This document shows positions 43,381 through 51,947 of a DNA stretch of 64,000 bases, in pieces. Each line of letters opens with the position of its first letter. The stretch's first letter is position 1. The DNA comes from Gulosibacter chungangensis (lineage in GTDB: Bacteria; Actinomycetota; Actinomycetes; Actinomycetales; Microbacteriaceae), in assembly GCF_008831155.1 (NCBI RefSeq), contig NZ_WBKB01000007.1:95990-159989 (forward strand), in the 5' to 3' direction. The notes under the pieces are model-generated. The model saw only the letters and a list, made by a program, of their open reading frames with translations. It searched no databases and had not been told where the DNA came from. The position numbers were made by a program, and so were the translations under genes.

Positions 43381-44835
43381 GTGAGCAATCAAACTGAGCA
43401 AACGCAAGCGCCCAAACCGGCGTCACCCGCTTTGCTGGAGCGACTTTTCCAGCTCGGCGACCGGAAGTCGAACATCAACCGCGAGATCCGCGGTGGTGTG
43501 GTCACATTCATCACCATCTCGTACATCCTCGTTCTCAACCCGATAATCCTCGCCGGGGCCTCCTCCCCCGATGTCGACGGGAATTATCTGGATGCGGTGC
43601 AGGTCGCCTCTGCCACGGCGCTCGCCTCGGGCCTACTGACTATCCTCTTCGGCCTCGTCGCGAACTTGCCTTTCGCGCTCTCGGCTGGACTCGGCATCAA
43701 CTCGTTCCTGGCCGTATCGATGGTGCACCAGATTACGTGGCCCGAAGCCATGGGCCTCGTGCTCCTGAACGGCGTAATCATCGTGATTCTCGGTGCCACC
43801 GGGGCACGAACTGCAATCTTCCACGCGGTACCACCGGCCCTGAAATCTGCGATCACCGTCGGTATCGGTATGTTCATCGCGTTCGTGGGCCTGGTGAATT
43901 CAGGATTTGTAACACAAGCGCAGGGAACGCCCGTCCAATTGGGCCTTGCGGGTTCGATCACCACCATTCCAACTGTGATCTTCGTAATCACCCTGTTGCT
44001 CATGGCTATCTTGCTCGTGCGAAAAGTGCCGGGAGCGATCCTCATCGGTATTGCCGTGGGCACCGTCATCGCACTCATTGCAGAAGCAATCTGGCGGATC
44101 GGTGCCGCCGGCGAAGACAACCCCAGCGGCTGGGGACTCACCGTCCCATCCCTCCCCGACCAGATCGTCTCGATTCCCGATCTCGGGCTAATCGGACAGT
44201 TTGACCTCTTCGGGTCCTTCGAACGAATCGGACCGGTCGCGGCCCTCATGCTGCTACTCACACTGGTATTCATGAACTTCTTTGACGCCATTGGCGCCAT
44301 GACGGGGCTCGCCCGCAACGCCGGGCTCGCGAACGAGGATGGCACCTTCCCGCGCATCCGCCAGGCATTCATTATTGAGGGTCTGGGCGCGGTTGTCGGC
44401 GGTGCAACCTCAACTTCGTCAAATACCATCTATGTGGACTCCGCTTCGGGCATCGGCGAAGGGGCTCGCACCGGACTTGCCTCAGTGGTCACGGGTTTGC
44501 TCTTCATCGTGGCAATGTTCTTCACCCCGCTTGCCGTGGTCGTTCCCATGGAGGTGGGTTCGGCCGCACTCGTAGTCGTTGGTGCACTGATGATGGCGCA
44601 GGTCTCCGACATTCGATGGAATGATCTTGCCGTCGCGATTCCGGCCTTCCTCACCATCATTTCTATGCCCTTGACCTACTCCATCGCCAACGGCATTGGC
44701 ATCGGTTTTGTCGCCTGGGTCATTATTCATGCGCTGGCAGGTCGGGTACGACAGGTGCACTGGCTGATGTGGGTGGTGGCCGCAGGCTTTGTGATCTTCT
44801 TCGCTCGCACGCCACTCGAGGCCCTCCTCGGATAA
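43381..44835 (+). CDS. NCS2 family purine permease (AzgA-like)
   Basis: A 484-residue transporter with about 12-14 membrane segments, of the AzgA branch of the NCS2 family, which takes up adenine, guanine or hypoxanthine. Markers: NREIRGGVVTFITISYILVLN at the N-terminus (quoted in part), SAGLGINSFLAVSMV, FMNFFDAIGAMTGLA, and the TSTSSNTIYVDSASGIGEGARTG loop (quoted in part). The start is GTG 43381. A -10-like TAGCAT (43369-43374) ends 6 nt before it, so the message may be leaderless. The TetR gene 51 nt downstream may be its regulator. Confidence 0.92.
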   Translation: MSNQTEQTQAPKPASPALLERLFQLGDRKSNINREIRGGVVTFITISYILVLNPIILAGASSPDVDGNYLDAVQVASATALASGLLTILFGLVANLPFALSAGLGINSFLAVSMVHQITWPEAMGLVLLNGVIIVILGATGARTAIFHAVPPALKSAITVGIGMFIAFVGLVNSGFVTQAQGTPVQLGLAGSITTIPTVIFVITLLLMAILLVRKVPGAILIGIAVGTVIALIAEAIWRIGAAGEDNPSGWGLTVPSLPDQIVSIPDLGLIGQFDLFGSFERIGPVAALMLLLTLVFMNFFDAIGAMTGLARNAGLANEDGTFPRIRQAFIIEGLGAVVGGATSTSSNTIYVDSASGIGEGARTGLASVVTGLLFIVAMFFTPLAVVVPMEVGSAALVVVGALMMAQVSDIRWNDLAVAIPAFLTIISMPLTYSIANGIGIGFVAWVIIHALAGRVRQVHWLMWVVAAGFVIFFARTPLEALLG

Positions 44836-44886
44836 TTCGCCTGGACTCGAGATAAGTTTGGGGAGTTACCGAGAAACGAGGTTCGA

Positions 44887-45456
44887 ATGACTGACCCCCG
44901 CGTACTGCGCACCAGAGAAGCGCTCCAAGCCGCGGCGCTCGAGCTGGCAATGGCCGATGAGGGCAAGCCACTCAATGTCGCGGCGATCACGCAGCGCGCT
45001 GGCATCAACCGAGCAACGTTCTACGATCACTATTCCTCCCCGCAAGAGGTCCTCATGAAGGCGCTCTCTCGCGAATTGGATGTGCTTCGTTATCTTGATA
45101 TTGAGCGTCGCGCCGACCGTACAAAGCCACGGCTTGAACTCTTGCGTACCGGCATGGCCGGGGTTGTGGCTCATATCCGCAAGTTTGAGCCAATCTATCG
45201 CCGCTCCTTTGAGCATGCGAGCGACGGTCTCTCGCAGAACGTCCTCGCGGACCACTTCGCAGTATCGATCCGGCAGATCATTGATCGGCAACCGTCCTTC
45301 CCCGAGGAGCTCAATCGCGAGATCGCAGCGAAGTTCGTCGCCTACGCCCTCGTCGGCGCGTTGGAGGTGTGGGTCCTCGGCAATCAGGTCAGTGAGCACA
45401 CGCTGCTCGAGTCGATCCTCACCTCGATGCCCAACTGGTGGAACGATCTCGTCTAG
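44887..45456 (+). CDS. TetR family transcriptional regulator
   Basis: A 189-residue TetR-type regulator. The helix-turn-helix is at about residues 30-50 (NVAAITQRAGINRATFYDHY). The C-terminal domain matches the TetR_C group with FEPIYRRSFEHA and FVAYALVGALEVWVL. It lies 51 nt behind the purine permease gene on the same strand, so it may regulate that gene or itself; a hairpin follows its stop. Confidence 0.92.
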   Translation: MTDPRVLRTREALQAAALELAMADEGKPLNVAAITQRAGINRATFYDHYSSPQEVLMKALSRELDVLRYLDIERRADRTKPRLELLRTGMAGVVAHIRKFEPIYRRSFEHASDGLSQNVLADHFAVSIRQIIDRQPSFPEELNREIAAKFVAYALVGALEVWVLGNQVSEHTLLESILTSMPNWWNDLV

Positions 45457-45470
45457 TAAACCGTCTCGTT

Positions 45471-45510
45471 GAGGCCCGCCGAGTTCCGTCTCGCAGCGGG
45501 CCTCCTCCCT
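45471..45510 (+). terminator. Terminator after the TetR gene
   Basis: GAGGCCCGC (45471-45479) and GCGGGCCTC (45496-45504) pair perfectly around a 16-nt loop, followed by the pyrimidine-rich CTCCCTTT. It separates the TetR gene from valS; no T-box was found before valS. Confidence 0.6.
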
Positions 45511-45609
45511 TTGCGACGGGTGTCTTCTTGACGCGGAAACGGGTACCATAGCGAAGTCGCACAGCAGGCACCCCAGACTCGGTGCCGCCCATATCGAAAC
45601 GGAGTATGC

Positions 45610-48204
45610 ATGACGGTCACGCCCGCAAACATCCCAGACAAGCCGGCCCTGGAAGGGCTCGAAGCCAAGTGGGAAGAGGTGTGGGAAGACCGGGGAACGT
45701 ACCGTTTCGAGCGCGATGGCGCGACACGAAGCGACGTGTATTCGATCGACACTCCCCCGCCCACCGCGTCGGGCTCACTGCACATCGGTCACGTGTTCTC
45801 ATACACGCACACTGACGTGGTCGCCCGATACAAGCGGATGCGTGGCAAGCGTGTGTTCTACCCGATGGGTTGGGACGACAACGGTCTACCGACCGAACGC
45901 CGGGTGCAGAACTTCTACGGTGTGCGCTGCGACCCTTCGCTGCCCTACATCGAGAACTTTGAGCCGCCGCACCGCGGTGGCGATGGCAAGTCCATCAAGG
46001 CTGCCGACCAGCAACCGATCTCGCGCCAAAACTTCATCGAGCTGTGCCTCGAATTGACGCAGGAAGACGAGAAAACCTTCGAGGCGCTCTGGCGCCAGCT
46101 CGGCCTCTCGGTGGACTGGACCCAGACGTATCGCACGATCGACGACAATGCTCGCCGTGCATCCCAGCTCGGATTCATTCGCAATATCGAGCGCGGTGAG
46201 GCTTATCAGGATATGGCCCCCACGCTGTGGGATGTCACGTTCCGCACCGCCGTGGCGCAGGCCGAACTGGAGGACCGCGACCAGCCCGGCGCGTACCACC
46301 GTCTCGCTTTCCACAGCGAGGACGGCGATATTCACATCGAAACCACCCGCCCGGAACTGCTCCCTGCCTGTGTGGCCCTGGTCGCGCATCCTGATGATGA
46401 GCGATACCAGCCCTACTTCGGCAAGACCGTGCGCACGCCGCTATTCGACGTCGAGGTTCCGGTTCTCGCGCACCAGCTTGCCCAGCCCGATAAGGGTTCC
46501 GGTATCGCAATGATCTGTACCTTCGGTGATGTCACTGACGTGATCTGGTGGCGCGAATTGAAGCTGCCGAACCGTTCAATCCTCGGTCAAGACGGCCGTA
46601 TCATCGGTGAGGCTCCCGAAGCGATTACAAGCGAAAAGGGCAAGGCAGTGTACGCCGAGATGGCGGGCAAGACCGTGTTTTCGGCGAAGAAGATTGTCGT
46701 GGATGCGCTCACCGAGTCGGGCGAGCTCGAAGGTGAGATCAAGAAGATCACCCACCCGGTGAAGTTTTTTGAGAAGGGCGATAAGCCGCTCGAAATCGTT
46801 TCGACCCGGCAGTGGTACGTCAAGAACGGTGCCAACGATGAGGCGCTGCGTGCAAGGTTGCTCGAGCACGGCAAGAACCTGAAGTTCTGGCCTGATTTCA
46901 TGCGCGTGCGTTACGAGAACTGGGTTGCGGGGCTCTCTGGCGACTGGCTCATTTCGCGGCAGCGCTTTTTCGGCGTACCGATCCCGGTGTGGTACCCGAT
47001 CGACCCTGAGGGAAATGTCCAGTACGAGTCGCCGATCTTGCCGGCTGAAGACCAGCTGCCGGTTGATCCTTCTTCGGATGCACCGGCCGGGTACCAGGAG
47101 TCACAGCGTGGCCAGGCGGGTGGCTTCCAGGGCGAAGTTGACGTGATGGACACCTGGATGACCTCTTCCCTCACCCCACAGCTCGTGGGCGGTTGGGAGC
47201 GCGATGCGGAACTCTTCGAGCTCGTCTATCCCTTCGATGTGCGCCCGCAAGGGCAGGACATTATCCGTACCTGGCTCTTCTCGACGCTGCTGCGCAGCGA
47301 GCTCGAAGCGCAGACTCTGCCCTGGCAGAATGCCACGCTTTCGGGCTTCATCGTCGACCCTGACCGCAAGAAAATGTCGAAGTCCAAGGGCAATGTTGTT
47401 ACCCCTGCGGGCCTGCTCGATCAGCACGGTTCGGATGCGGTGCGCTACTGGGCGGCTTCGAGTCGCCTCGGTACCGACGCGGCGTTCGATCCGCAGCGTC
47501 CGACACAGATCAAGATCGGCCGCCGGCTGGCGATCAAGGTGCTCAACGCCGCCAAACTCGTACTTGGCTTCGACGCCGAGGGCACCGAGTTCGCTTCCAT
47601 CACCAACCCGCTTGACTTGGCGATGTTGGCCGAGCTGAGGCAGGTTGTCGAGACGGCCACCGCATCCCTCGACGAATACAACCACGCGCGGGCGCTAGAA
47701 GTCACGGAGACCTTCTTCTGGACCTTCTGTGACGACTACCTCGAACTCGTCAAGAATCGTGCCTATAGCGAAGCGGACGCCGACGGCCGCAAGTCGGCCG
47801 TGGCCGCAATGCGCCTCGCCACCTCGGTACTGCTGCGCCTCTTTGCCCCGGTCATCCCGTTTGCGACCGAGGAAGTGTGGTCCTGGTGGCAGGATGGCTC
47901 CGTACACCAGGCAGCCTGGCCGCAGGTGTCTGAGCTCCCCGAGTCGGGAGAACCCGCAGTGCTCGCGCTTGCGTCTGAGGCACTGATCTCGATCCGCGGT
48001 GCGAAGACCGCGGAAAAGGTTTCGCAGAAAACTCCAATTCTGAACATCACCATCGAGGTTCCCGAAGCGCAGCTCGAGCACCTGCAGGCCGTGGCCGAAG
48101 ACCTCAAGCAGGTTGGTCGTATCGAGGCTATGGCACTCGCTACGGGTGAGGCATTCGCAGTTCGCGATCTCGAACTCGGCGAGGCACCGCAGAAGCAAAA
48201 GTAG
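45610..48204 (+). CDS. valS: Valyl-tRNA synthetase
   Basis: An 864-residue class I synthetase. HIGH is intact at residues 58-61 (SGSLHIGHVFSYTHTD) and KMSKS at 588-592 (RKKMSKSKGNVV). The editing domain and the C-terminal anticodon-binding and coiled-coil-like tail are present. GGAG at 45601-45604 precedes the ATG by 5 nt. The 295 nt after its stop contain an imperfect GCGGGTG/CACCCGC hairpin near 48229-48256 and no supported gene. Confidence 0.97.
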   Translation: MTVTPANIPDKPALEGLEAKWEEVWEDRGTYRFERDGATRSDVYSIDTPPPTASGSLHIGHVFSYTHTDVVARYKRMRGKRVFYPMGWDDNGLPTERRVQNFYGVRCDPSLPYIENFEPPHRGGDGKSIKAADQQPISRQNFIELCLELTQEDEKTFEALWRQLGLSVDWTQTYRTIDDNARRASQLGFIRNIERGEAYQDMAPTLWDVTFRTAVAQAELEDRDQPGAYHRLAFHSEDGDIHIETTRPELLPACVALVAHPDDERYQPYFGKTVRTPLFDVEVPVLAHQLAQPDKGSGIAMICTFGDVTDVIWWRELKLPNRSILGQDGRIIGEAPEAITSEKGKAVYAEMAGKTVFSAKKIVVDALTESGELEGEIKKITHPVKFFEKGDKPLEIVSTRQWYVKNGANDEALRARLLEHGKNLKFWPDFMRVRYENWVAGLSGDWLISRQRFFGVPIPVWYPIDPEGNVQYESPILPAEDQLPVDPSSDAPAGYQESQRGQAGGFQGEVDVMDTWMTSSLTPQLVGGWERDAELFELVYPFDVRPQGQDIIRTWLFSTLLRSELEAQTLPWQNATLSGFIVDPDRKKMSKSKGNVVTPAGLLDQHGSDAVRYWAASSRLGTDAAFDPQRPTQIKIGRRLAIKVLNAAKLVLGFDAEGTEFASITNPLDLAMLAELRQVVETATASLDEYNHARALEVTETFFWTFCDDYLELVKNRAYSEADADGRKSAVAAMRLATSVLLRLFAPVIPFATEEVWSWWQDGSVHQAAWPQVSELPESGEPAVLALASEALISIRGAKTAEKVSQKTPILNITIEVPEAQLEHLQAVAEDLKQVGRIEAMALATGEAFAVRDLELGEAPQKQK

Positions 48205-48499
48205 TAACACACCCCGGTGGAGAGAGCGAGCGGGTGACTGGATCCCCCGAACCAGCCACCCGCGGATTCCCTCCCCAGGGTCCCGGTTAGAAAATCCGGG
48301 AGCGCGTCAGCTGAAAGCAAGACGCGCATCCCAAACAATATGAGAGAGCGCGAATGCTCGCGTCGCCCGCCAGGCCAGGCCGCGTGCATCCCTGTGGTGA
48401 CACCGCGTACAACTAAACGACGAGTCCACCGGAATCTTCTCCGGGCGTTCTCACAGACCGCAGCGTAGAATCCTTAACTCCAGACGACAACGGCAAGGT

Positions 48500-49006
48500 A
48501 TGACTGACTCACTCCCTAGCACCTCTCGCCGACGCGCGCGTGCCCTGGCGGCCAATCGCCCCAGGCCGACGGTTCGGCCGTTATCCGACTCCGATTTCTT
48601 CGCATGGGTAGGCCTCTACAGCGACTATTTGACCACCTTGGGTGCGCCGTTCACCGACGCACGCGCGCTTCGAACCTGGCAGGGCCTGGATCAGATTCAG
48701 GATTTGCACGCCATTGTGGTGGAGCGCTCAGGGCACCTCACCGGGTTTGCTTTTGCGACTCCGCAACTGAGTTCGCTGGACGGATTCCTGCGTCTAGAGG
48801 TAGGCGCGATTTTTGTGGAAGACATGGAATCTGATGGCACTGCCCTCGAGGTTCTCGTTGGTGCGCTTAACGACCACGCCGCTGGCCTGGGCGCGACCAA
48901 ACTCATTTGGCGCATCCCTTCGTCGAGCGACGTCTGGATGCGAATGAGCAGGCAGTTCGGCACCCTCACAGATTTCGGCACCTTCGAGATGCCAGTGCAC
49001 GGCTAG
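48500..49006 (+). CDS. GNAT-like acetyltransferase domain protein
   Basis: A 168-residue protein with a basic N-terminus (RRRARALAANRPRP) and a GNAT-like fold: VRPLSDSDFFAWVGLYSDYL, then LHAIVVERSGHLTGFAFATP, LRLEVGAIFVEDMESDG and LEVLVGALNDHAAGLGATKL. The classic acetyl-CoA loop Q/RxxGxG/A is not clear, so activity is uncertain. It is followed 8 nt later by a small gene that usually travels with it in Microbacteriaceae, as far as I recall. Confidence 0.7.
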   Translation: MTDSLPSTSRRRARALAANRPRPTVRPLSDSDFFAWVGLYSDYLTTLGAPFTDARALRTWQGLDQIQDLHAIVVERSGHLTGFAFATPQLSSLDGFLRLEVGAIFVEDMESDGTALEVLVGALNDHAAGLGATKLIWRIPSSSDVWMRMSRQFGTLTDFGTFEMPVHG

Positions 49007-49014
49007 GGCGCGCC

Positions 49015-49299
49015 GTGCAAATTGGTACCCGCTGGCAGACAGGGCAGCAGCCGCCCGCGCAGCTGCCGGACACCGTGGCCGCTGCGATCGCCACGGCCGA
49101 AACCGAACACGGTTTGACCGCGGGTGCGTGGACGCTCACGTGGTTGGAAGGTCGCCCCATCGCAACGCATTCGGATGAAGTGCGAATCTCGCTCCGTGCT
49201 GATGGCACGGTGCTCACCCAGACCGGTGAGGATGCGATTGCCAGCACTGGCGTAGGCGCCGACTGGGCCGAAGACGACGACGATGATTGGCTCAGCTAA
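49015..49299 (+). CDS. Small conserved hypothetical protein with acidic tail
   Basis: A 94-residue protein starting from GTG 49015 (QIGTRWQTGQQPPAQLP) and ending in ADWAEDDDDDWLS. It has a strand-rich middle (TLTWLEGRPIATHSDEVRIS). I recognise the type from neighbours of related genomes but no function is known. The GTG is preferred since it lies 8 nt after the acetyltransferase stop; the frame remains open upstream only in overlap with that gene. The M3 peptidase gene follows after 19 nt. Confidence 0.65.
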   Translation: MQIGTRWQTGQQPPAQLPDTVAAAIATAETEHGLTAGAWTLTWLEGRPIATHSDEVRISLRADGTVLTQTGEDAIASTGVGADWAEDDDDDWLS

Positions 49300-49318
49300 C
49301 GCATCGTAGGCTGAGGCG

Positions 49319-51394
49319 ATGACTGGTTTGCTCGCTGCCGATAATCCCTTCGCTTCGCCTTCACCGCTCCCCTATGAGCTACCGCCCTTTGAGCAGATTC
49401 AAGTGGAGCATTTTGCGCCCGCCATCGAGGCAGGGTTTGCCGAGCACCGAGCTGAGGTCGCGGCGATCGCCGGGAATACGGCCGAAGCATCCTTCGAAAA
49501 TACGATTGAGGCGCTGGAGCGCAGTGGCGAATTGCTCGACCGAGTGCTCGAGGTATTTTTCGCACTGACCTCTTCCGATGCCACACCTGAGATCGAGGCA
49601 CTCGAAACAGAGTTTTCGCCGCGTATCGCCGCGCACTATGACGCGATTAGCCTGGATGCGGAACTCTACGATCGCATCCGCAAGGTCTACGATCAGCGCG
49701 AGCAGCTCGGTCTCACCTCTGAGCAGCAATATTTGGTCGAACGTCTTGAGCTTGAATTCCGTTTGGCCGGCGCGAACTTGGATGAGACCGGTAAGTCCAC
49801 GCTGAAAGAGCTCAATCAGCTGCTCGCATCATTGGACACTCGTTTCGTGCGCAATCTGCAGGCCGATACGAATGATCTTGCGGTTGTGGTGGATGATCCG
49901 TCGGCCCTTGCCGGGCTCGCGGAGTCGGAGGTCCAGTCGGCAGCAAGTGCCGCGACGGATGCGGGGCTCCCCGGTAAATACCGCGTCACGTTGCCGCTCT
50001 ACACGGGTCATCCCTGGCTGGCGCAACTGCGGCATCGACCGCTACGGCAACGGATCTTCGAGGCGTCACGTTCCCGCGGCGTTCGTGGTGGTGACCACGA
50101 TAATCAACAGACCGTGCTCGACTCCGTCCGACTGCGGGCACAGAAGGCGCAGCTGCTCGGGTTCAAGAGTCATGCCGATCTGGTTGCGGCAAACTCGACG
50201 GCTGGCTCGGTGGCGGCAATCGATGAGCGCCTGCGCACCCTCGCGGTCCCCGCGGTGCGGAATGCCGAGCGCGAACTCCAGGTGCTGCAAGAGCTTGTGG
50301 ATGAGCAGCAGCGTGCCGAAGGCGAGGAACCCTTCGAGCTCGCGGCCTGGGACTGGGCTTACTATGCGGAGCAGATCCGCGAGCGCGATTTCCAAGTTGA
50401 TGAAGCGGCGCTGCGCCCATATTTTGAGGCAGATCGCGTCCTGCACAACGGCGTATTCTTCGCTGCGAACCTCCTCTACGGCCTCACGTTCGAGCCTCGC
50501 GAAGACCTCGTTGGCCATCATCCCGAGTGCAAGATTTTCGAGGTATTCGATGCCGATGGCACCGGACTCGGGCTCTATATTCTCGATCTCTACGCGCGGG
50601 ATATCAAGCGCGGTGGCGCATGGATGTCAACCTATCGGCAACAGAACGAGCTGAACGGGCAGGCCACCGTGGTGTTCAACGTGTTGAACGTGCCGCGACC
50701 ACCCCAGGGCTCACCGACGCTCTTAACGTTCGACGAACTCGAAACGCTCTTTCACGAGTTTGGTCACGCTCTGCACGGTCTACTCGCGCACGTGACCTAT
50801 CCGCATTTTGGTGGCACCAATGTCCTGCGCGACTTCGTTGAGTTCCCGAGCCAGGTCAACGAGATGTGGATGACGCATCCCACGGTACTTGCGAACTACG
50901 CTCGCCATTACGAGACCGGAGAACCCCTCCCTGAGGAACAGTTCGCAAAGCTGCGCGCCGCGAAAGCCTTCAATCAGGGGTTCATGACCGCCGAATACCT
51001 CGCCGCATCAGTACTCGACATGGCCTGGCACAAGCTCTCGCCGCAGGAAGCAGCCGAGGTCACCGATGTCGTCCAGTTCGAGCGGGATGCGCTGGCAGAG
51101 GCAGGGCTTCTGCTCGAGACGGTGCCGACTCGCTATTCCTCGACCTATTTCCAGCATATTTTCGGCGGCGGTTATTCGGCCGGCTATTACGGCTATATCT
51201 GGAGTGAGGTCTTTGATGCGGCCTCGGTGGAGGTGTTCGAGACGGCCGAGGATATCCGCGCCACCGGCGAGCGCTTCCGGCGCAGCATCCTCGAGCCGGG
51301 TGGCTCTCGACGACCACAGGAGCTCGTGCGCGAGTTCCTCGGGGCGGATGCGAGCATCCAACCGCTGCTGCGCCGTCGAGGTCTGGACAACTAG
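49319..51394 (+). CDS. M3 family metallopeptidase (oligopeptidase/Dcp-like)
   Basis: A 691-residue zinc peptidase of the thimet oligopeptidase family. The zinc motif HEFGHALH gives H479, E480 and H483, with the third ligand in the following FVEFPSQVNEMW segment. The C-terminal FGGGYSAGYYGYIWSEVFDA, quoted in part, closes the substrate channel. It trims short peptides in the cytoplasm; no signal peptide is seen. Length and order fit peptidyl-dipeptidase Dcp, but Dcp and oligopeptidase A cannot be separated with certainty. Confidence 0.95.
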   Translation: MTGLLAADNPFASPSPLPYELPPFEQIQVEHFAPAIEAGFAEHRAEVAAIAGNTAEASFENTIEALERSGELLDRVLEVFFALTSSDATPEIEALETEFSPRIAAHYDAISLDAELYDRIRKVYDQREQLGLTSEQQYLVERLELEFRLAGANLDETGKSTLKELNQLLASLDTRFVRNLQADTNDLAVVVDDPSALAGLAESEVQSAASAATDAGLPGKYRVTLPLYTGHPWLAQLRHRPLRQRIFEASRSRGVRGGDHDNQQTVLDSVRLRAQKAQLLGFKSHADLVAANSTAGSVAAIDERLRTLAVPAVRNAERELQVLQELVDEQQRAEGEEPFELAAWDWAYYAEQIRERDFQVDEAALRPYFEADRVLHNGVFFAANLLYGLTFEPREDLVGHHPECKIFEVFDADGTGLGLYILDLYARDIKRGGAWMSTYRQQNELNGQATVVFNVLNVPRPPQGSPTLLTFDELETLFHEFGHALHGLLAHVTYPHFGGTNVLRDFVEFPSQVNEMWMTHPTVLANYARHYETGEPLPEEQFAKLRAAKAFNQGFMTAEYLAASVLDMAWHKLSPQEAAEVTDVVQFERDALAEAGLLLETVPTRYSSTYFQHIFGGGYSAGYYGYIWSEVFDAASVEVFETAEDIRATGERFRRSILEPGGSRRPQELVREFLGADASIQPLLRRRGLDN

Positions 51395-51464
51395 TTCTCG
51401 GGAAATGCCAACCTAGTTCCGGAACACTCGCGAGGACAGAAATCGATTGCCGAGGAGGCAAATC

Positions 51465-51887
51465 ATGGCTCCAAAACTCGCAACGTACATCGCCCTTCCC
51501 GGAACTACCGGAGATGCTTTTCGTCACTGGCATGAGGTGTTCGGTGGGGAACTGAACTTAATGACCTACGGTGACACCCCGATGCCGGGGATGCCCTTTG
51601 AGCCCGATCCCAACGCGGTGGCACACGTCACGCTCGATCTACCGGGTGGCTTCCTGGCAGGCGGTGACGCGATGCCCGGTGAGGAATACAACGTGGAGGG
51701 GAGCGCCTATTCGCTGCTCTACCAATTCGACACCGTAGCCGAGGCCGAAGCAGTCATCGATAAGCTCCTGGCCGCTGGCGGCCGGGTGGGCATGAAGTTC
51801 GAACCGGCACCGTGGGGTGACCACTACGGTCAGATCTTCGACAAGTTCGGCGTCATGTGGGCGATTAACGTGCCAGCGCAGCAATAG
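51465..51887 (+). CDS. PhnB-like VOC family protein
   Basis: A 140-residue protein of the PhnB/glyoxalase type. Markers are LATYIALPGTTGDAFRHWHE at the N-terminus, FGGELNLMTYGDTPM, FLAGGDAMPGEEY and the closing WGDHYGQIFDKFGVMWAIN. The ATG at 51465 has GAGGAGG 6-8 nt upstream. Function unknown; such proteins bind small ligands or remain uncharacterised. Confidence 0.9.
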   Translation: MAPKLATYIALPGTTGDAFRHWHEVFGGELNLMTYGDTPMPGMPFEPDPNAVAHVTLDLPGGFLAGGDAMPGEEYNVEGSAYSLLYQFDTVAEAEAVIDKLLAAGGRVGMKFEPAPWGDHYGQIFDKFGVMWAINVPAQQ

Positions 51888-51947
51888 CCGCGTCGACAAT
51901 TCCTGATCACTCGGAGATTCCACAAGCGCACCTGGCATCGTTGGGTC

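Noticed and set aside
45457..45609. Possible T-box before valS
   Set aside because: GGGTACCAT near 45541 superficially recalls a T-box, but the TGGNACCGCG core, stem I and specifier are absent.
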